Assembly (NCBI GenBank): GCA_024760905.1 | Contig: CM045751.1 | Span: forward strand, 7,645,001 to 7,709,000 | Origin: Plotosus lineatus | Lineage: Eukaryota; Chordata; Actinopteri; Siluriformes; Plotosidae | Reading direction: 5' to 3' | DNA length: 64,000 nt | In this document: positions 1 to 14,152 of the stretch, piece by piece | Numbering within the stretch: the stretch's first letter is position 1 | Layout of the letters: each line of letters starts with the position of its first letter | The notes under the pieces: model-generated | What the model was told of the DNA's origin: nothing | The model's database searches: none | Seen by the model: only the letters and a program-made list of their open reading frames with translations | Made by a program: the position numbers and the translations under genes

Positions 1-9
1 CCAACGTAC

Positions 10-276
10 GTGTGGTTCCTACTCCTTGCCTTGCTTTGCCTTCTCCGCGCCTGTAAATAGGATGTACGGTGATGTCATATGTGGTCATGGGCTGTAGTTT
101 CTTCAGCACGGTGGATGTCATGTTGTTGGGAACCTTCATACTCAGCTGTCTACCACCAGATTGAGGCACATATGTCACTCTGTAGCTCAGCACGCGGCCT
201 GGAGCTGGCTGCCATCTCACTTTCATTGATTTTTCCGTCTCATCAGACACAGTCAGTGTCTTAGCAGCAGCAGAAG
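10..276 (-). CDS. col12a1: col12a1-like exon 15: FN3-7
   Basis: The exon is 267 nt, with acceptor CTCTCTAG and donor GTACGT at 9-4, phase 1 to 1. The FN3 domain opens [20 protein letters not shown], has [34 protein letters not shown] and ends GVGTT. It is the last exon before the left window edge. The next FN3 and VWA-3 should follow to the left. Confidence 0.93.
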
Positions 277-810
277 CTAGAGAGAAAAACAACAAGATTA
301 CAATCCGGTGGCTGAAGTGTTTGAGCACATATCTAAATCATCAGACATGTTACAGTGTGCTACAAAGTCAGAAACCACCATAACAGTGACGTTTGCACAG
401 TGCTAATCTGGAACTTATGAGCTTTCCTTCCTTATGAACTTACATCTGGAATAAATAGAAAGACTCCTGCTACTGTATATGGCAGTCACAAGTTCCTGAG
501 TGGACATTTGGTCCTCAGAAGAGATACTCTTACTGACTCATTTGTCAAACTGCTTAATCCTATGATTAGGGTCACGGGGAGGCTTGAGCCTATCTCAGCC
601 GACACTGGGCAAAGGTGGGATATACCCTGAACAGCTCACCAGACAACTGCAGGGCCACACACACAACCATTCACACACATCTCGACTTCGGGGCAATTTG
701 GAGCAGCCAGTTAGCCTAACATGCATGCCTTTGAAAGAAAGAAAGAAATATTATTACTACTATTAACTATTACTATAATTATTACTATTATTATTATTAT
801 TATTATTATC

Positions 811-849
<39 letters not shown>

Positions 850-1708
850 GGTGGCATAAGGGCAAGGTGGTCAGCACATTCGCCTTACAGGAAGAAGGTC
901 CTGGGTTCGATTCCCAGCCTGGGCGTTTCTGTGTGGTTTGCACATTCTCTCTGTGCTTGCTTGGGTTTCTTCCTGGTACTCAGGTTTCCTCCCAAAGTCC
1001 AAAAACATGCACAGTAGGTTAATTGTCCATTCCTGATCTCCCCAAGGTGTGAATGGTTGTGTGAGTATTGGCGCTGCAATGGCCTGGCGGGCTGTTCAGG
1101 GTGTACCACCCCGCCCTCACCCGGAGTCGGCCGAGATGAGCTCCAGCCTCCCTGTGAACCTAACTAGGATCAAGTAGTTCAGAAAATGAATGAATGAATG
1201 AATGAATTAATAATACATTGCATTTCTACCAGCAGTACCTTGTCACGTTGGAAAAAGAAGGTGAAGGAAAAGGAGGTTTTCCTTTTGAAGCGGAGGAAAA
1301 TCTGGTGTTTTGAAATAGTAGATGCAAGTGCGGAGACTGACTTCGGAAGAAATATATCATTTTTTTTCTTTTTTGGACTGCTACATTTTCACTTTTGTAT
1401 TATGTGCTTCTCAGTTCAGCTCTCGGGATATAGTCCAGAGACAGCTAATGAATTAAACTCAGATTAAATATTACAATAATGATTAACCAAACATGTTTCC
1501 AATTAAGAAATTTTCTTGGGACAGCTGATGAACTAAACCCATAAAACACACAACAAGGCTCCTTCAACTACACATTGCTCCTGATAAAATATTAAAAAAA
1601 TAAAATGTGCAAAAGATGTCAGTTCCTTCAAATGATACTCTCTGTGTGTCTAAAGCAATTTCTGAACAGTCGTTTCCTATTCAGCAGAGCCAAAGACTAT
1701 CTGTTAAT

Positions 1709-1767
<59 letters not shown>

Positions 1768-3964
1768 ACATGCTTATTTCTGTATTCCATAATTTTACTA
1801 GGAACGGTTTTACGAATGGAAAGAATTGTGATGATCCAATATGCTGATTGACCCGAGTGAACCTTCACACCCATAATCTGAGAACGGGTTCAACTCAAAT
1901 TGCACATATGTTGCACCTCCTGCTGATACAAAACCACAAAAACGAAGAAGAATCTGTCTTGGCTCTGCGTTATTAGATGCCTACCATAGGCATGTTTCCT
2001 TTCCTCCATTGGCCTTTCTTCCATTGACATCCATGTGTAGACAGAGAAGGCGTACGGTCTTTAATTAAGCGTGTCCAAAGCCTGTTAGAGCCCGTCTCCA
2101 ACATACGGCCCAGATTAGAGCCGGCAGTGCACAGATGCGTGGTTTTAAAATGCTTTCACTCCGTTGCCATGATGTTATCTCCCCAGCCCCCACTCGTTTT
2201 TCTCTCACAACCATCGTCTCACTTTTTCCACTGAGGAACAGCCAAGGAGACTCCAAACCCCCATTTATATGACTGAATCCTGCCACTTCTGCAGCGTCTC
2301 AGCAAAAAAGAATCTGTCTGACTAACCACGAAACCCTGATCAAAATAGGACTTATCAAACCATGGGGTCAGGCTTTCCTGAGCTGTAAATGAATTTGGTT
2401 TTTCCCAGCAGTGACTACCACAACAGAAGTCTCGAGAGCTATCGTGGTGACAATGCTATATCAATTGCGTGTGTGTGTGTGTTCAGGGGGCGACACTATC
2501 ATTGCCATTGTAGTCTGGTTTTGAGGTTGACAAAGCCAATGTTCATCCAAAGTAGCAAACAGAAACTGAACATGTTCAAAAGCATTTCCAAATAGTTTGT
2601 AGATGTATTCATAGTGAACAATGACCATGAACTTTATGAATTATACAGCCTGTCTGACTTTACTCAAACCAGCTCTTACAGGAAGATTATCATTGTTCCA
2701 TTATACATCACTTCTGTATAATTATGTGCCATTCTAAGCCCATAATATTTCTCACATCTTGGGAATGACCACAGTTGCTGTGTTCTCACCATTCACAAAT
2801 AACCTATTTTCTTTCCGAGGGAAAAAAAAACAACAACACACAACTGCTTCCCATCGCAATAACTGTAATGCAATACTGTACTTGAAGTCACTGGTCTGTG
2901 ATAGTACAGTGGCATAGCAGTTAAGTACATCCACCTCACAGCAAGAAGGTCTTGGGTTTGAGTCCTCGACTCAGCGAGGGTGTTTCCATCTTGCGTGTGC
3001 ATGTTCTCCCCGTCTTTACATCGGTTTCCTCCGGGTACTCCAGTTTCCTCCCACAGTGCAAAGACATGCACATTAGGCTAATTGACTGTTCCAAATTTAT
3101 CCTAGTTGTGGATGTGAGTTTGTGGGGCCGGTGGTGTAGTGGTTAGGGTGTTGCGCTCATAATCGGGAGGTTGTGTGTTTGAATCCCAGTTAAATCCCCC
3201 ACTGTGCTAAAACCTCTGGGCAAGGTCTCAACCACAAGTGTGCCTCTGTTCACCCAGCAGTATAAATGGGTACCAGTAAAATATACTGGGAAGGTAACCA
3301 GCAATGGACTAGCGTCCCATCCAGGAGGAGTTGAACTCATAGTCGCTTCATGCTACAGAAACTGGGGATAAGCACCGGTCTGATGAGCCACTAGTCCCGG
3401 GTGTAAACAGCCCAACGGACTTTACCTTTTACCTGTAGATGTGAGTGTGAATGGTGGCATGTTTTGTTGGCCCTGAGGTGGACAAGTGGACTATTTAGGG
3501 TGAACCCAGCCTTAGTCCAGAGTAGGATCCAGCACCGCCATGAAGGAGCCGAGTAGAAATAAGCGGATTGGCAGATAAATGAAGGAACGAATACTGGTAC
3601 AGCTAAAGCAACCTAAATCTGTTGTTTCAAACGGTACCTGATGCATCAAGCCTTACTTATCTCTAGTATCCCAACTTTCCCTCGAAGTAGACTAAACCAT
3701 AACTCTCGGTGTGGAGTATGTTCATAAACGTAAAGACGAACTGTCATCTTTTGTAGATCAGTAGAAGTAAATGTGTGGTTAAAATTAACCAGCTAATATT
3801 AATGCTAGCTAGCAACAATGCTAGCTTATAATTTAGCGATTTACATGTAGGCAGAAATACAGTATAAATACACTCTGACGGTGGATGGTGACATTAAAGG
3901 ATATCAGGATTTGTTACCTCTTTGGTTAAACTACACGAAAAAGAGAGGGAGGAGCCTTCAAAGG

Positions 3965-3995
<31 letters not shown>

Positions 3996-6920
3996 ATACC
4001 ATCAGTGGTCTCTTCTCCCACCAGAGGCTCTCCTTCTCCCAGGCTATAGGATGCAAAAACAGACACTAGATATCTTGTTTCAGGGCTTAGACCCTCCAAC
4101 AGACTGCTTGTCACATCTCCTGGCACAGTTATCTGTCCTGATTCATCACTAAACTGCGACATCCAGTGGACACGGTACTGCCTGACCCGACCTGGAGCAG
4201 CTGACCATGACACCATGAAGCTTGAATCTGTTACGTCGCTGGTTATCAGGTCTCTAGGGGAGCCAAGCTCTGTGAAGAAAACAAACACACACGGCTTCGT
4301 AAATTAGAGGCTAATAAGGAGACTGCAGTGACAAATTCTTTTTTTCTCAAAACCACATGGAGGCTCTGGGAGATTCCCAGTTGATTTTATAATGAACGAA
4401 TTGCTATAGTAACAAACATCATTGCTTGTCAGTTTGTTCTCTTCACCGAGTGCTAATGTGAAGAATGTGAATTCATCTGCACATCAAACAGACAGCACAA
4501 GTTGGATCACATACACAGATGCAGATGCTGTGGTGGTGGTTCACAGTACTGTATTTGATTTAGAATCTCTGTTGTCAGAACCCTTAATTGTGCTGAGAGT
4601 TAATTGAAGTACATCGTGAATTAATAGTTCCTTGAATATAACACGAGGCTTTCTATATATAAAGTGCTATATATGCTGTTATGAAAGCCCATTGCCAGGT
4701 GTGTGGCCGTAACGTACTTTAGCAATTTTAAAGCTAAAAGAAGCCTAGCTTGGGCTGTTTCTGTGCAGTTTTGCCTGCAGTTAAGTCTATAATGAATTCC
4801 AGCATAGACAAGGATGCCATTCAGGACACCATCCTAGATCTTGCACTGATCCAGCATCATTTAGTCAACATGTTGCAGCAGGAACTCAAGGCTGAATGGA
4901 GATTTACTGTTGCTATTAAAAATGGATTTTCTAATGTATATCAGATGATGGGTGTTTCCGATATCTGATACGTAATGGGACAGTCTCAGTTTTCAACCAA
5001 TATTTATGAGAAGACAAATTAAAGTGAATAATAATAAATGTTATTTTTCTGGTATGCTTCAGGTCCCAAATAAATCCGATGATCTTCGAACTTTCTCCGA
5101 TTAAAAAGTGTTTCTATCCTTATGGGAATGTTCTTTTCCAGGACAACTCCACACCCACAGCACACAAGAACTCTCCAAATAGTTTGGTGAGGTTGAAAAA
5201 TAATACTTAGGCCTTCATACTCATCAGGTTTCAACTCAAATGAACATCAGTGCGAGATTTTGGAGTGAAGTTCAAGGTAGCACTTCCCACTACCATTATT
5301 AAAACATCAACTGACTAATTGAAATCTTTGGAAGAATGCTGTCCATCCCTCAACTTTCATTCATTCAGTCATTTTCTGAACCACTTAATCCTGATTACGG
5401 TCGCGGGTAGACTGGTGCCCATTCCAGCTGACTCTGGGCGAGGGCAGAGTACACCCTGGACAGCTCGCCAGGCCATCGCAAGGCAGAAACACACTGACGG
5501 CTATGCAGCTACTCTTTTCAAAACTCAGCAATGGTTCTTTTACATGAACCTCACACTGTGGACAGTGAGAGACACGGCCGGCCTTTGATAACCCAGTTAG
5601 CGCAACCGGGGCCCCTCCAGTTTCTGGTTTCTGAATCTGGGCCAGGGCACACTGAAGCTATCCTGTCCGTTTGTGATGGACTAAAACCGTACTGAGATGC
5701 CTTGTGCTCTTCTTCCTTCGTCACTTGTGTGTATTTTAAATTTATGTTTTCCAAGCTTTCAGCTTCATGGCTGGTTTATTTATACAGTGTCTTAGTATAC
5801 ATGATATGGAGTTTCCTACAAGGTATTTTTTATTATTATTATTTTACATGTAAATCTTTTAAATGTGAATTAACACATTTACATGATAGGCTCGAAACAT
5901 TTTTTCCTTTTTTTTTTTTTTCCTTTTCTTGTCCATGTTCATCTCTAATAACCACTTATTGATAAAATCCAAATGTTCTGGAAATCCATTTTGGCCAATA
6001 CTGATAATGAGCTAACTAGCTGAATCACTTCAGTATGTTTTCAGATGGTAATGTAATTCGCATGGCCAGATTTCTTTTCTTTTTTTCTTTTTTTTTTAAT
6101 GTCTCAGCAAAAGCTAAATGAACAGATTAATTAATGTGAAGACTCTGCCTATCACCAAGTTAACAGAAACATATCTACTGCAAGATATATTCAAAAGAAA
6201 ACAATGACTTTCATTTGAAGACGCATTAAATTTATATTAAGTTCTGTTTAATTTCATAGATATTTGAGTCAGCTTAGTTTGATTTCAGGCTAAACTGTTC
6301 CAACAGCAACACCAGAAAAGAACCCATCTTATTTCTCTTCAACATTCCCTTTCAATTCTGGCATATTTTTTGTATTTCTTAACTTTTACTACAATATGTC
6401 CAGCAAAAAAAAAAAAAACTTCACGGTTGTGTCTACTGGCTGCCATCTTACCGCTTATTAAAAATAGATTTTAAGAGTTTGGTAGGTTCAGATTCTGGTA
6501 TGGAAGACTTTAGGTAGCATCAGATGCCACATGTGTGATATGTCAAACAATTTCTGGCAGCAAGATTGTATTTTATTTTTTCCTGAATCTTAGAATATGC
6601 TAAAATTATATAAACATTTTTTGGCTTTTTGGGGTTTTTTTTTTTGGCTTTTGTCTTTACATACATGTAAAAAAAGTTCAGTGCATTCATTTTTTTTAAC
6701 CGCTTAATCCTAATGGGGGTCGCGGGGAGGCTGGCGCCCATCCCAGCCGACTCCAGGCGAGGGCAGTGTACACCCTGGACAACTTGGCAGGCTATCGCAG
6801 GGCGGAAACACACTGCTGGCAATGCAGCTACTCCAAGTCAGCAAATGGTTCTTTTTCATGAACCTCACACCATAGACAGTGAGAGACATGGCCGGCACTT
6901 GATAACCCAGTTAGCTGCAC

Positions 6921-6953
<33 letters not shown>

Positions 6954-9900
6954 AATTTTATTTTATAAAGAGAGTTTGTATTATTTACAGTGCCCTTCAT
7001 AATCTTTGGCATATCCTGTGAAGATTAAAGGGGTGGTGGGGTTTGGAAAATGAATTCACCCTTTAAGTTATAGTTTTCTACATAAACAACCACAGAACTA
7101 CTGCATAGTTAATGCTGATGAAAGACCTTAATACAACTTTTGTTTGTAATAAATTTTAGTTTCAAAAAAAAAAAAAAATCTAAGTTGCCTGAAAGCAACA
7201 CCCTAACTGACCGTTGGAGTTGGAAAGTGCTGAAAAGGTATGCAGTATTAAATCTGAGGATATGTTTGGATCAGGGATTTTTAGAGCAAGCACTGAAGAC
7301 ATTGTGCATTTTTACAAATTCTCAAAGAGGGAAGCTGGTTATGCTTGGTTGGCATTTCCCAAGTTCTGCACATTGTCAATGAACTGCAAAAAGAAAACCT
7401 TACATTTTGTACTCTGCACAAAAAAGGATTAAGATTGATTTCATTTTTACATCTTTTTTTTGTCCATGACTCTTTTGTAAACTTCATCCATCTCGGTCTT
7501 CCTGTTTGAAAAATCCCAAATCTGTGTTAATTCCCATTTGAAACAAACTCCTCTACGTGTGATGACTGTTTACATAGAACGTTGTTTAGCTGTAGAGTAA
7601 TTAAAAGAGACAAATTTCTGGGGCAAAATACAATAATGTGAAACAGTCTTCGGTGCCCTATCTTAGTATAAACTTTACTATAAATTAAAAATTAAATGTA
7701 AGAAATACTTGCTTGAATATTCATAACAAAAGCAGCACACTGATGAGGGATGAGGGACCATTTCTCAAAGAAAAAAAAAAACATAATGAAGGCTACTGGA
7801 GTTTGCAGATGGGGCCAGTGGCTTAGTGGTGAGGGTGATGTGCTCATGATCGGGAGGTTGTGTGTTCAAATCCCAGTTATATCCCCTCTGTGCTAAGACC
7901 CCTGGGCAAGGTCTCAACCACAAGTGTGTCTCTGTTCACCCATCAGTCTAAATGGGTACCAGTAAAAATATACTGGGAAGGTAACCTGCACTGGATTTAG
8001 CATCCCATCCAGGAGGAGTTGAACTCTTAGTTGCTTCACGATATGGAAACCGGGGATAGGCAGCGGCCTGATGAGCCTACTGGGGTTTACATGCAAATAA
8101 AGAAGCAAGTGTGACTGTCACAGAGTCTCCAGGACAACTGTAGCTGGTTCTGTAAGATGCTAAGTTAGACCTACCAATTCATAACCTTGTAAAACTCTAC
8201 CCTGTACCCGAGATTGCTTTTTTTTTTTTTTTTTAAGTAAAGTATTGTCACACCAAACATTTATTTATATTTTAATATATAAGACATCTTTACAGGACCG
8301 CATGTTTGTGCATGTGCCTAATACTTCTGCACAGTACTGTAAATTCATCAGTAATAAAAGATCCGTAACTGACCTGTCAGAGCAACTACCCGTGTGGTAA
8401 AAACTGAATGTTTGGAGAATTCATTGATGTGTGATTCTGTGTGTGCGCGTGGGGGGGGGGGGGTTTTGCACATTTACAGCATTTGGCAGACACCTTTATC
8501 CAGAATGACTGACGTTTATCTTTTTAATATACAACTGAGTGATTGAGGGTTAAAGGCATTGCCAAAAAGCCCAACAGTGGCAGTTTTTTTTTTTTTTGGT
8601 GTTATGAGGGCTTGAACCCTAACCTTCACACTAAAGCCTTAACCCCTGAGTCACCACTGTTCTTAAATGTCTGTCTTTCTTTCGGCTTTTTCCCTTTTAC
8701 TCGGGAGTCGCCACAGCGAATCATCTGATTCGCACGTTTGATTTGGCAGAGGTTTTTACGTCGGAGGCCCTTCCTGTCACAACCCTTTTAGCAAGGGACA
8801 GAAACACGCTGACGACTTTGCAGCCTACTCTTTACGAAAGATAGCAATGGTTCTTTTACATGCCTCTCACCATAGACAGTGACAGACATGGCCCGCCTTT
8901 GATAACCCAGTTAGCCGCACTGGGGGGGACAGTGACAACCTTGTGGAGAGTGGGACTAGAACCCCCAACCTTTGGATCAGCGATCCAGTGCCCTAAATAA
9001 GCAGATAAAAAAAAAAAAAACTGCTGACCCCTCCCCCTCCCCCCTTTTTTACATAACACAGTACATTAAACAACAGTTCAATGGGTTGAATTCTGCAGGC
9101 AGACATATCTAGTTGAAAAGACAGGTCAGCGATAAATGGTCAATGCATAAAAGCAGGGATCCCAGCAAGGTTTAGAAAAAAAATCGGGAAAACGGTTCAG
9201 AAATAGAGGAAATTAAATATTTCAGCTGGGGTTCAAAGGGGCCACAGGGAACCTGAAGCTGAAAAAATAGCGGAACTCCGCTAAATACCGGAGATCTGGG
9301 ATCCCTAAATACAGAAAGACGAAACTATGTCATATCAACTGTTGTGAGAAACAAAGCAAACCGGAAAGCACAATGCATTGTGGTAAATGGAATACAACCG
9401 TAGAATCCTGCCTAAGCAGTTTCTTTTTTTTTTTTTTTAAGAAATCTAAGGCAACAGTGCGCACAGGTTCATGAAAACTGGACAGTTGAACGATAAAATA
9501 AGGTCAGATATAAAGATCACATAATGATTTTTATTTGGTAAATTACCTCACCATCCCTTGAAATGAATTCCTCAATTAAACAGCTAATTTATTTATTTTT
9601 TCTTTAAACTTGGAAATCTGAATTGACTTCATATGTACCTTCAACTGCTGTTGAGTTTGGCTTTGAGTTTCCACAATTCATCAAAGCAAGGCTACAGTTT
9701 CCGTTCACCACAAAGAAAAAAAAACATCCCACAGAGCAAGAGGTTAAGAGATAGAGCATAAATTACTTCTGAGAGTGGCAGCCTCTCCACAGGCCCTTCT
9801 ATCCTCTGGACACCCCATGTGGCCTGCTGCTGTCGACAAGCGTGTTCACGCCCAACCATCAAGCTTCATATCTGATCAAAGGTCAAAATCCTCCTACCAT

Positions 9901-12900
9901 TATCCAAAATTCTCTGGAGTCCTGGAAAGTGTCGTGCCTCTGTTTTTTTTTTCCCTATATCTAAAAGTTAAATTTTAAAAGGTCTTTAAAAAATCTTAAA
10001 AAGGATTCCTGCATAACTTATGAAAAATCTTTAATGGAGCGAAGTAGAGTAGGTGCCACTAAAAGTCCTACCAATCTCTCATTGTTTTTCGAAATGCACA
10101 AGAATTCCTGGGATATTTCAGTGCCTGCATTTTTTACAGATCTTCAAGATCTTTTTTTTCCTTCGGCTGTTCCCTTTCAGGGGTCGCCACAGCGAATCAT
10201 CTGCCTCCATCTTCATGGAAGTCATATTAATAATTCGCATCTTTGATTTGGCGTAGGTTTTTAGGCCGGATGCCCTTCCTGACACAACCCTTAGCAAGGG
10301 GCAGAAACACGCTGACGGCTATGTAGCCTACTCTTGTTGAAAGTCACCAATGGTTCTTTTACATGAACCTCACACCAAAGACAGTGAGACACATGGCCAG
10401 CCTTTGATAACCCAGTTAGCTGCACTGTGGGGGACGACTGTGACAACCTTGTGGAGAGTGGGACTCGAAGCCCCAACCCTAGGATAAGCGATCCAGCACC
10501 TTTACCACCAGGCCACTTTTCCAGATCTTGAAGATGAAATGATAAAATGATCAAACATTTTTGGAGGGAGGACACAACCAAAGGTCAATTGCAAAGCACT
10601 CATCATTCTATCAGTAGATGTGGAGTACTCTTGTTTTTTAATAAGTGGAAGTAAGTAACGCATTCCACTGTCAATCTCCTACAGTTGTATTTATTTGATT
10701 GGACAAACTATGACATCACAGCTCATGAATGAGACAAGGTTCGGGATGCTTCAAGTGTACCTAACCATCTATGCCTTTCAAAAACCTAGTTTAACTTCAA
10801 GAGTATATTTGAACCTCTATTTTCTATTTTGATTCTGTCTCTTGATGTTCCACATTTCAAATTAGCCCGAGCACTGTAATTGGGTGGTGAAACATTCTCA
10901 TTTTCCCACATTTGTAATTTAGGCATATGAACGTCTTCAAAATAGCAAACAATGTCCCTACGGCTCTTCTATGGCATTTCTCTTCCAGAAAATTTATCCG
11001 TATTGAGTTGTGTACACTATCATTGACATCAGAGCTCTTGCAGCAAGGTCCAGGAGGTCTCACTTAAGCATCCACTATTATTCACACACAAAGCTAGAAA
11101 AAAAATGTAGTATGTTGGAGCCTTCATGTCTTTCTTCACTGCTAGAAGCTAGGCATGAAACCATCAGTAAAACAAAGTTTTACTTGATCTAAGTTCCAGC
11201 AGCAGCATGTTAAGCGGATTATGTAAGCAGCTGTGAGATCACAGTCAGTTCAGTGCTAAAACTCTCTCTGTTTGTCAATGGATGGAGAGAAGAAGTAGAG
11301 CATAATCAAATGGCTTTGATTCTTGAATTGGTCAAATCCTTTCCATATGGCTCAAGGAACCAAAGACAGGAAGAAACTCAGACCATCGGATTACATCAGA
11401 AATGGACCAAGAAGCCAAAGCTTGAGGACAGATCTGCTGCATTCCATGCAAGTCCACACAAGGTCTGACACAGCAGGAGAAAGTGACTCATAACCATAAC
11501 CCATCCCCTTAGCTACCACTACTATCACCATGCATACAATCCTCTTCTGGCGGGATCGAATTTGAGCTCCACCTAAGCCAGAGTTCAGGCTTGAGTGCAG
11601 TAAAACAACGTTATGAAATGCAGGTTGTTGGTACTGAATAGTTTTCTGCCTTCAATCAGCCTTTTATGAATCCTAAATGGAAACCCAGGTTGTTGAGTAT
11701 ATTGACTATTTGTTAAAGACTGCATTTACATGCTTTATATAAAAACAAACCTGTTGTATTGTGGAGGGGAGTGTGCAGTCATGTCGTTACCCTAGTTGCA
11801 TATGTAGTGTGAGATACATTTAGTCATCTTCAGGAAATTACATATACTGGGTAGGGTCACTGTGGATCAAATTACTGATTGGTTTCCATTTTGAAAAGTA
11901 TAACTAAAACAGTTCATGGTTCATTCTTTCATTTCTAGGGATCCCTCACTTTCTGTGGTTAATAGGGACCGAGACCCCTCCCCCCCACTGATTTCCGCGA
12001 AATAGGATCGACCCCCCCCCCCCCCGACTGACGTATATGTATATATAATATAAATAAATACATATTCAACACTATCAATGCTTATAATAACAATTAAACA
12101 TTCAAAAATAATCCACAAGATGTACACGCACAGATGCACACGTAAGTAGATTTGTTGGGGGTTTTGGTTGTTTTTTTGTTTGGGTTTTTTCGCATAATTG
12201 GCTTTTTTTGCTGCATTTTCCTTAACTTTTCCCCTATTTTTAGTTGGTTTTTTTTTTTTTTTTCTATGAATATTTTTGAAAAAACCGCGATGCACCGAAT
12301 CCGCAGAAACTGAAGCACGAAGTTGCGAGGGATCACTGCATTCATATTCTACACCATTTTATCCTACTTGGTATTGTTGAGAGACTGGCACCCATCTTAG
12401 CCAATCTAGGGCATGGGCAGAGTATACCCCAGGTAGCTCGCCAGGCCACTGCATGGTAGAAACAAGCTGACATGTTGGCCTACTCTTTTTGAATGACTGG
12501 CCTTGATAAACCGGTTGGCTGCTCTGGGAGGACAACAATGACAACTTGGTGATAGTGGAGCTTGAACCCCTGACCTTTGGATTATTAAGACAGCACCCGA
12601 CTCCTAGGCTAACACTGCACCATCAACAAAATTCAGATGGATACCTATTAATTAAAATAATTACTCCTGGAGTATACAGAGTCTACTAGTTATAAGTCCC
12701 ATGAGTATCGCTTCTATTTTCAGGTATAATTTTGATTCTGTACTATATAAAATATATATCAAGTGATTTTTGATTCTGCTTCTCCATAACTGTGTCTTAC
12801 ACTAAAAGACATTTCATCTCAATGTGGAGTCCCCCCAACATACAGCATGTCAGCTTAGAAATTTAACTCAAGTTCCTGTTCCACAATGCCTTGGTAGAGG

Positions 12901-14110
12901 TTTGCTCCTGGTTAATGTTTTGAGCAGATCCAGGAGATACATTGTTTTTGACCCCCGACCCCAAAAATCTCCAAAGCCAATTATTATCTCTCTGACACTC
13001 CAAAATAGCTGTCCTCAACCTATTCTCATCTAACAAATGGTCATGGCGTTGAAACTGACCTGAGCCTTTTGAAGCCGAAACAACAAGCAGTATTTATGGT
13101 GAATGGTTGTGTGAAATGTCGGCCCTGCGATGGCCTAGCAAGCTGTCCAGGGTGTACCCTGCCCTTGCCCAGAGTCGGCTGAGGTGGTCACCAGCCTCCC
13201 TGCGACCCTAATTAGGATTAAGCGGTTCAGAAAATGAATGGATGGTTACACTGGATCAGTTTACCTCATAATAACTATACAGTATGAAATGTGATGCAAC
13301 TTGCTTGAAGGGGACTGGAATATTAATATTGATATGTTCTAGTGGATGTATTCCAAAAGTAAAAAAGGGTGTATTAGCCTCTAGTCAACAACATACCATA
13401 GTATATGCTTTATTAGCCAATGACTTATTATTTACTACAACAAACAACTCATACCCTTAGATGTTAAGATTGTCTACTCACCGTCAATTGTAGTTCCGGT
13501 GCCTTCCAGGGGCTGGCCAAAGCCATCGGAATAGCGAGCTCGTACAGAAATTTGATACTCAGTGCCAGACTGCAGATTCCTGAGCATGGTGGATGTTTCC
13601 TTCACTGACAATTCTTTTGTCGCTCCACCCTCGGTTGGCTGATAGGACAGCACATACTGTTGAACCCGACCAGGCGCCGGCTCCCACTCCACTTGCAATG
13701 AAGATATTCCTTCATCAAAAACCCGAAGGTTTTGTGGAGAGCCGAGCTCTATAGAAACACACAAACAGAGCAAGTCGTTAGAACAGAGCTTACCAAAGTT
13801 AAGATGAAGAGAAATTACATGTCAAGTACAAAACTAGGATTAACAAAGATTACAATTCTTATCATATATTAGTTTCTCAATTTCAAAAGCAGGATATAGC
13901 TGCAGAAATATGTGAATTTTGTTTTTTATCAAAATAAGAAAGAGACTAGAGAGAGAGCGCACATTGATTCATCCAACCATTTGCCAAACTGCTTAAATCC
14001 TTAGGGTCAAGGGAGGGCTGGAACCTATTTTAACAGGCTTTGAGGAAAGGTGGCGTACACCCTGAACAGCTCGCCACTCCATCATAGGGCCAACACAGGC
14101 AACCATGCAT

Positions 14111-14152
<42 letters not shown>

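Larger units (their letters stand above)
277..3999. other. col12a1 intron between FN3-6 and FN3-7 exons
   Basis: It holds SINE B pieces (580-735, 851-1190), the ATT/TAA and TG repeats, the nested B/C SINE pair (2904-3585) and the A30 run. No gene-like signal was seen in 1200-1700 or 1770-2900. Confidence 0.8.
4270..13481. other. Large col12a1 intron between FN3-5 and FN3-6 exons
   Basis: It holds SINE A copies at 5349, 6688, 8675, 10145 and 12355, a C copy at 7803, an L2-tailed SINE at 8461, element I at 9157, element D at 11937 and a B fragment at 13095. Nothing recognisable was seen in about 4300-5340, 5700-6680, 10600-11930 and 12630-13090. Confidence 0.75.
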
